Below, piece by piece: positions 32,499 through 36,348 of a DNA stretch of 36,348 nucleotides. The stretch is taken from NCBI GenBank assembly GCA_949297785.1, contig CASFTW010000033.1, forward strand, positions 1-36,348. The letters are read 5' to 3'. Source of the stretch: an uncultured Spirochaetales bacterium. GTDB lineage: Bacteria; Spirochaetota; Spirochaetia; Sphaerochaetales; Sphaerochaetaceae. Position 1 is the stretch's first letter, and the number at the start of each line of letters is the position of its first letter. Made by a program: the position numbers and the translations under genes. The notes under the pieces were generated by a model. It was not told the origin of the DNA. It searched no databases and saw only the letters and a list, made by a program, of their open reading frames with translations.

Positions 32499-32538
32499 GA
32501 CTGCCGGCACATCATGCACCGGCAGTCTTCTTTTTCTC
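32499..32538 (+). terminator. Terminator of the sugar ABC operon
   Basis: GACTGCCGG (32499-32507) and CCGGCAGTC (32519-32527) form a perfect 9-bp stem with an 11-nt loop, then TTCTTTTTCTC. It separates the ABC operon from the convergent sulfatase gene. Confidence 0.88.
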
Positions 32539-32568
32539 TCCGAATATCATCAGGAAATCTGATACATC

Positions 32569-34008
32569 TCAATGACTGTATCCCGTCTCGACCGGAGGCC
32601 AGTGACTTCCCCTCTGATTGAGAAGTCCGAAATTAGGAATGTTTTTTCCGGAAGGCACGGGGATTCCTTCAAGCTGTCCGTTCCTTACCCATGAGGTGTC
32701 GCCGCCATGCAGATTTTCTGTCAGAAGACACTGCATGCGGTGCAGAACATCTCCATATGCCGGATCCGGGGCGAGATCATGCTCTTCCCTTCTGTCACGC
32801 TGCATGTCGAAAAGCTGGAACACATTGCCGGCAGGATAATAGACAAGCTTGTATTTTTCATCCCTTATCATTCTTGTCGCCTTTGCATCTTCACCTATCT
32901 CGCCGAAAACATAATCCCTCTTCTGATCTGAGAAGATGGGAATGCCGTCCATCCTGTCAGGAATCTCGATACCGCACAAATCAAGGAGGGTCGGCATCAC
33001 ATCGCAGATCTGACAGAGTTTCGTCTCATACCCCTTACCCCTGTATTCCAGCATCGGACGTCCGGAGAATATAAGAGGAACACAGGCGCTTGATTCATAA
33101 AAAAGCCTCTTTGCAACCATGCCGTGATCAAAAAGCATATCACCATGGTCGGACATGAAGACAATGATGGTGTCATCAAGAAGATTATGCTCCCTGAGAG
33201 ATCCGATTATAAGACGGATTGAATAGTCAATATGAGTGCACTGTGCCATGAATGCACGCCGTGCATCATCCATCTCTTTTGTGCTGTATGAAGAGGCGAT
33301 GTCACGGAACTGTTTTATAACCCACTCTTCCTTCCAGTCATCGGAAATAGGCTTCTCAAGCCCGATATCCCGGTATTTATCGAGAAACACCTGAAGAGGG
33401 ACAAGAGGCGGATGGGGATATGTATAGGAAACATAGAGAAACAGCGGACGCTCAGGATCCCTGCGTGCAATCTGTCTCATTGCCTGATTTGTCACCCAGC
33501 TGGTTTCATGCGACTCTTCATCAAGGTGCCAGGGACGGGTATAGTATGTGTTGTTGCCCATGGCATGCATGAACTGCTGACCGGGCAGCCCTTTCTCACC
33601 CAGCCATATCTCATAATCGTCAGTCACGCCGAATTCACAGCGTCCTTCTTCCAGAAGAATGACATCGTCAAAGCCGACCCTGTCCCGCTGCGGATAGACA
33701 TGCATCTTGCCAACAGCCACGCTCTGATACCCCGCATCTGAAAAGGCGCCTGCAAGAGTCTTGCAGTCAGGCATCTTCATCTTGTCGCTGTAAACACGGT
33801 CGCCGTGATGCTCCGGTGTCAGTCCGGTCATAAGCGAACGTCTTGCAGGTATGCACACAGGACATTCACTGTATGCATTCTCCATCATGACACCGTTATC
33901 GGAGAGGAAATCAATTGTCGGTGTCATTATATCCGTCCTGCCCCTGTGGCCGAAAAGCTGCCCGGGCCATTCATCGGTGCAGATGAAAACAACATTCTTC
34001 TTGCTCAT
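32569..34008 (-). CDS. Sulfatase, Cys-type (S1 family)
   Basis: This 479-residue alkaline-phosphatase-fold hydrolase removes sulfate esters from a carbohydrate. The activation motif is C52-I-P-A-R56, matching C-x-P-x-R, whose Cys becomes formylglycine; an anaerobic radical-SAM maturase would be needed and is not in the window. Metal- and substrate-site features are FICTDEWPG, TGLTPEHHGD, VGKMHV, SYTYPHPP, and VFMSDHGDMLFDHGM. No signal peptide is seen, so it acts in the cytoplasm on imported sugar, unlike many secreted sulfatases. The start has GAGGT about 7 nt upstream. It sits between the sugar transporter and a heparinase-family lyase. The exact sulfate position cannot be inferred. Confidence 0.92.
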   Translation of the reverse strand: MSKKNVVFICTDEWPGQLFGHRGRTDIMTPTIDFLSDNGVMMENAYSECPVCIPARRSLMTGLTPEHHGDRVYSDKMKMPDCKTLAGAFSDAGYQSVAVGKMHVYPQRDRVGFDDVILLEEGRCEFGVTDDYEIWLGEKGLPGQQFMHAMGNNTYYTRPWHLDEESHETSWVTNQAMRQIARRDPERPLFLYVSYTYPHPPLVPLQVFLDKYRDIGLEKPISDDWKEEWVIKQFRDIASSYSTKEMDDARRAFMAQCTHIDYSIRLIIGSLREHNLLDDTIIVFMSDHGDMLFDHGMVAKRLFYESSACVPLIFSGRPMLEYRGKGYETKLCQICDVMPTLLDLCGIEIPDRMDGIPIFSDQKRDYVFGEIGEDAKATRMIRDEKYKLVYYPAGNVFQLFDMQRDRREEHDLAPDPAYGDVLHRMQCLLTENLHGGDTSWVRNGQLEGIPVPSGKNIPNFGLLNQRGSHWPPVETGYSH

Positions 34009-34026
34009 TTTTCAACCTCTGGTGGA

Positions 34027-34055
34027 ATTATATCATCAGGAAGAAGGATTTTCTA
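34027..34055 (-). promoter_or_regulatory. Sulfatase promoter
   Basis: On the minus strand TAGAAA (34055-34050, 4 of 6), a 17-bp spacer and consensus TATAAT (34032-34027) lie 18 nt before ATG 34008. Unlike the leaderless cases the leader has room for, and contains, AGAGGT. Confidence 0.65.
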
Positions 34056-34258
34056 TTATTATCTTGTTTTCCTGTATGGAAATTTTCAAAACTTAATTTT
34101 TTTGTCACCAGGAAAGGACCGGCATGGGATATCATTTTAACAAAAACAAGGAAAACAGCAGCCTAGCGCTTAACTTACAAGCTCATATCAATAATATATT
34201 CCTATATTCAGGCTATTGTTAAAATGTTTTTGATGTTTCTGCAGGCAAAAGAAAGACA

Positions 34259-34287
34259 TTGCAACACCATGATAAAAGGTGGATACT
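34259..34287 (+). promoter_or_regulatory. Promoter of the heparinase-family lyase, with a spacer inverted repeat
   Basis: TTGCAA (34259-34264, 4 of 6), a 17-bp spacer and GATACT (34282-34287) precede the lyase. The spacer is framed by CACC (34265) and GGTG (34278-34281), an inverted repeat positioned where a repressor or activator would contact RNA polymerase. Start ATG 34329 has AAAGGA nearby. Confidence 0.5.
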
Positions 34288-34328
34288 GATAAGCTGTAAA
34301 ACACTCTGAAAGCAAAAGGAATCATAAA

Positions 34329-36224
34329 ATGAAACGTTTCTATCTTGAAAACACAGAAGAATACATAAACTGGATTAAAAAGGATGAGAACATAACAGAA
34401 AGAATTCTGCATATCGCAGATCTCGCATGTGACAACACATTCATATTCACCGACAAATATGAAATGGAACGCTGTACGGAAGAAGTCCGTTTTGATTCCA
34501 AGATCGACTGGAATCTTATTCCGTTCGGTGATGAGGAATGGTGTTTTGCCTTCAGCCGGCACACTTTCCTTTTGAATCTTGCAAAAGCATATGCGCTTAC
34601 ACAGGATGAAAAATACAGAAATGCATGGATACGTCTTTTTGAAGATTTCTATGATAACACGGAGCCGGGAGAAAGATGCTGGAGAACACTGGAATGCGGC
34701 ATAAGAATCGAAAACTACCTGAGAAGCATTGAATATTTCAATGATGCGAATCCTCTTCCATCAGAGGTGATGGAAAAACTCAAAGCAGTTTTTTCTTTCC
34801 ATATCGAAGTGCTCAAAGCAGCTCATACCGCTTTCCACAAGCTTTCCAACTGGGGAGTTCTTCAGGATCACGGACTGCTTCTTGCCGCGATATACCTTGA
34901 CAGAAAGGATGACATAAAGCTCGCGCTTGAAAGGCTTGAGGAAGAAGTCTGCCTTCAGACAATGAATGACGGAATACACTGGGAGCAGAGCGCTATGTAT
35001 CACGCAGAAGTCCTCCATGCACTTCTGGACTCGGTACTTGCCGCACAGAGAAACGGTATTGATCTGTCCGGCAGACTCATGAGCAAGACTCATCTCCTTG
35101 CGCTCGGCATGGCAAGGAATCTCCGTCCCGACGGCAGATGCTATCTTTCCAGCGACAGCGATGAGATAGATTTCCGCGATATGGTTCTTGAAGCCGCAGT
35201 CCTTTTCCGCGACAAAGAACTGGCCGCAATAGGCAAAGGCGGAAACGATGAGGATTTCCACTCATCATTCCCTCTTGACCAGAGTATTCCGGAGGCACTG
35301 AAAAAGGAAAACCGGTCTTACTTCTTCAGCGATACGGGAAACGCAGTCCTTTCACTCAATGATGATACTGCGCTCCGTTTCCACTGCGGTCTTTACGGAA
35401 GCGGACACGGGCATTTCGACCAGCTTCATTTCGATCTGTACACAAAAGGAGAAGTTCTGCTTACCGATACAGGACGCTACACATATGTGGATGGCAAGGA
35501 AAGACGGCAGCTTAAAGGTGCCTTCGGACATAACACGATCATCATCAATGACAAAGATATGGCAAAGATGGTCGACAGCTGGGGGATTGAAGATTTCGCC
35601 TCCCCTGTCTTTGAGGATGCAAAGATTGAAGGACCGTACAAATACCTTTCAGCATACCACCTGGGCTACATGAAGGACGGAGTGCTCCCAAGGCGCAGCG
35701 TTGTCACGGTTGAGGACAAATTCGTCATAATAATCGACTCAGTCACCGCCGCAGGACAGTATAGCGCAAAGAGCATATTCCATGCGGATGAAGGCGCTGT
35801 TGTGACACAACTTGATGACAACACACTGTGCATTCAGAAGAACGGAGCAGAAATAAAGATGTTCTTCATGAAACCGGGAAAAACAACACTCTGCACATTC
35901 CCGATGTCGAAGCATTACAATGAAATGACCGTTTCCCCGCTCATTGAGAGGAGTTTCAGCCGCCTTGCCGTGACAGTCATAGCACTTGAAAATGTCACAC
36001 AAATAGAGGAGATCGATATCATAAAGCCGCTTTCCTCTTCCATCGTTGACAAAGAATCTTCCTGCGGTCTCCTGCTGTCAGATGGTAAAGATACATACAC
36101 TTTCGCCTTCACGACCGATGAGAAACCTCAGGGAGGATTCCTGCTTCAGTGCGGCGATGCAGAATGTTATGCAAGAGTCTTCATAAAGAAAAACAATGAA
36201 GAGACTGTCGCCATAAAATATTGA
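34329..36224 (+). CDS. Heparinase II/III-family polysaccharide lyase
   Basis: This 631-residue protein has the two-part architecture of heparinase II/III-like lyases. The N-terminal alpha toroid includes WCFAFSRHTFLLNLAKAY, GIRIENYLRSIEYF, LSNWGVLQDHGLLLAAI and WEQSAMYHAEVLHALLDS (the N, H and Y region linked to catalysis). The C-terminal beta-sandwich includes GLYGSGHGHFDQLHFDLYTKGEVLLTDTGRYTY and GHNTIIIND. Such enzymes cleave uronate-containing glycans (heparin/heparan sulfate, alginate and related) by beta-elimination. No signal peptide is seen, so it acts inside the cell on imported fragments. With the nearby sulfatase and fucosidase it points to a sulfated uronate glycan. AAAGGA lies 9 nt before ATG. 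Substrate is not readable from sequence. Confidence 0.88.
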   Translation: MKRFYLENTEEYINWIKKDENITERILHIADLACDNTFIFTDKYEMERCTEEVRFDSKIDWNLIPFGDEEWCFAFSRHTFLLNLAKAYALTQDEKYRNAWIRLFEDFYDNTEPGERCWRTLECGIRIENYLRSIEYFNDANPLPSEVMEKLKAVFSFHIEVLKAAHTAFHKLSNWGVLQDHGLLLAAIYLDRKDDIKLALERLEEEVCLQTMNDGIHWEQSAMYHAEVLHALLDSVLAAQRNGIDLSGRLMSKTHLLALGMARNLRPDGRCYLSSDSDEIDFRDMVLEAAVLFRDKELAAIGKGGNDEDFHSSFPLDQSIPEALKKENRSYFFSDTGNAVLSLNDDTALRFHCGLYGSGHGHFDQLHFDLYTKGEVLLTDTGRYTYVDGKERRQLKGAFGHNTIIINDKDMAKMVDSWGIEDFASPVFEDAKIEGPYKYLSAYHLGYMKDGVLPRRSVVTVEDKFVIIIDSVTAAGQYSAKSIFHADEGAVVTQLDDNTLCIQKNGAEIKMFFMKPGKTTLCTFPMSKHYNEMTVSPLIERSFSRLAVTVIALENVTQIEEIDIIKPLSSSIVDKESSCGLLLSDGKDTYTFAFTTDEKPQGGFLLQCGDAECYARVFIKKNNEETVAIKY

Positions 36225-36269
36225 AAACGGAAAGGCTGTATGAATACCATTGAGTACAACGGCCCAGCA

Positions 36270-36343
36270 GAGCCAGTGCGCCAATTCATGTTGAGCCAGG
36301 CACCGAACTCCACTGAGCCACACACCGAATCAGGCTGAGCCAG
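36270..36343. repeat. 22-bp direct-repeat array, four copies, probable insertion-sequence end
   Basis: GAGCCA(G) recurs at 36270, 36293, 36315 and 36337 (spacing 23, 22, 22). The units share the pattern GAGCCAG-N-CACCGAAT-N-CA with substitutions; the last runs off the window. Multiple short repeats at the ends are a known trait of IS21-family elements, where the IstA transposase binds them, so I infer an IS end starting 40 bp after the lyase stop. No transposase is visible in the window. Confidence 0.5.
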
Positions 36344-36348
36344 TCAAA

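Larger units (their letters stand above)
34009..34328. other. Divergent intergenic region between sulfatase and lyase genes
   Basis: About 320 bases of AT-rich sequence with no supportable gene. It holds the sulfatase promoter at its left end and the lyase promoter at its right end. The middle (about 34060-34250) shows only A/T tracts and no repeat I trust. Confidence 0.7.

Noticed and set aside
34188-34562. 124-codon minus-strand open frame across the lyase start
   Set aside because: It is mostly antisense to the lyase N-terminus, has no convincing ribosome-binding site and no recognisable domain.
36270-36343. CRISPR array
   Set aside because: Units are contiguous 22-23 bp degenerate repeats without distinct unique spacers, so they are tandem repeats rather than repeat-spacer units.

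Overview
The window reads as bacterial chromosome, most likely from a spirochaete of the Treponema/Sphaerochaeta lineage. That placement is an inference from the style of the proteins: a long B2-type 6-phosphofructokinase, a PEGA lipoprotein, a periplasmic sugar-binding protein, YesM/YesN regulation, and a divergent molybdo-flavoprotein-like trio. There is no rRNA or tRNA gene to fix the taxonomy. The first 3.4 kb is AT-rich and decayed; the rest is dense and more GC-rich.

Region 1 (1-3380) is an eroded accessory segment. It holds a tyrosine-integrase remnant with no catalytic domain, an AlbA_2/Schlafen-type ATP-binding gene split by a frameshift, and two hairpins, one of which lies across a duplicated Shine-Dalgarno-like motif.

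Region 2 (3385-9876, minus strand) is housekeeping: a GltD-like flavoprotein, ligA, then an overlapping trio of aminotransferase, ModE-like winged-helix regulator and phosphofructokinase, closed by a terminator.

Region 3 (9976-14451) has a plus-strand operon of three subunits resembling xanthine dehydrogenase/CO dehydrogenase-type enzymes. The [2Fe-2S] and FAD signatures are intact but the large subunit is degenerate. It ends at a bidirectional terminator shared with a minus-strand PEGA lipoprotein and outer-membrane barrel pair.

Region 4 (14716-23652) runs dnaE-yggT-recG-rsmD-acyl-ACP thioesterase, then slyX diverging from a WYL regulator. dnaE as given is interrupted by an out-of-frame gap in its PHP domain.

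Region 5 (23640-36224) looks like a sugar-acquisition locus for a sulfated, fucosylated, probably uronate-containing glycan. It has an AraC regulator, a GH29 alpha-L-fucosidase, a YesM/YesN two-component system, a binding protein with two permeases (no ATPase gene), a cytosolic Cys-type sulfatase and a cytosolic heparinase II/III-family lyase. The likely logic is that oligosaccharides are imported intact and dismantled inside the cell. The window ends in a 22-bp direct-repeat array that looks like the end of an insertion sequence.

A recurring feature is that several genes heading transcription units have a -10 hexamer ending 6-8 nt before the ATG and no Shine-Dalgarno, which suggests leaderless mRNAs. 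Genes inside operons mostly keep good ribosome-binding sites.
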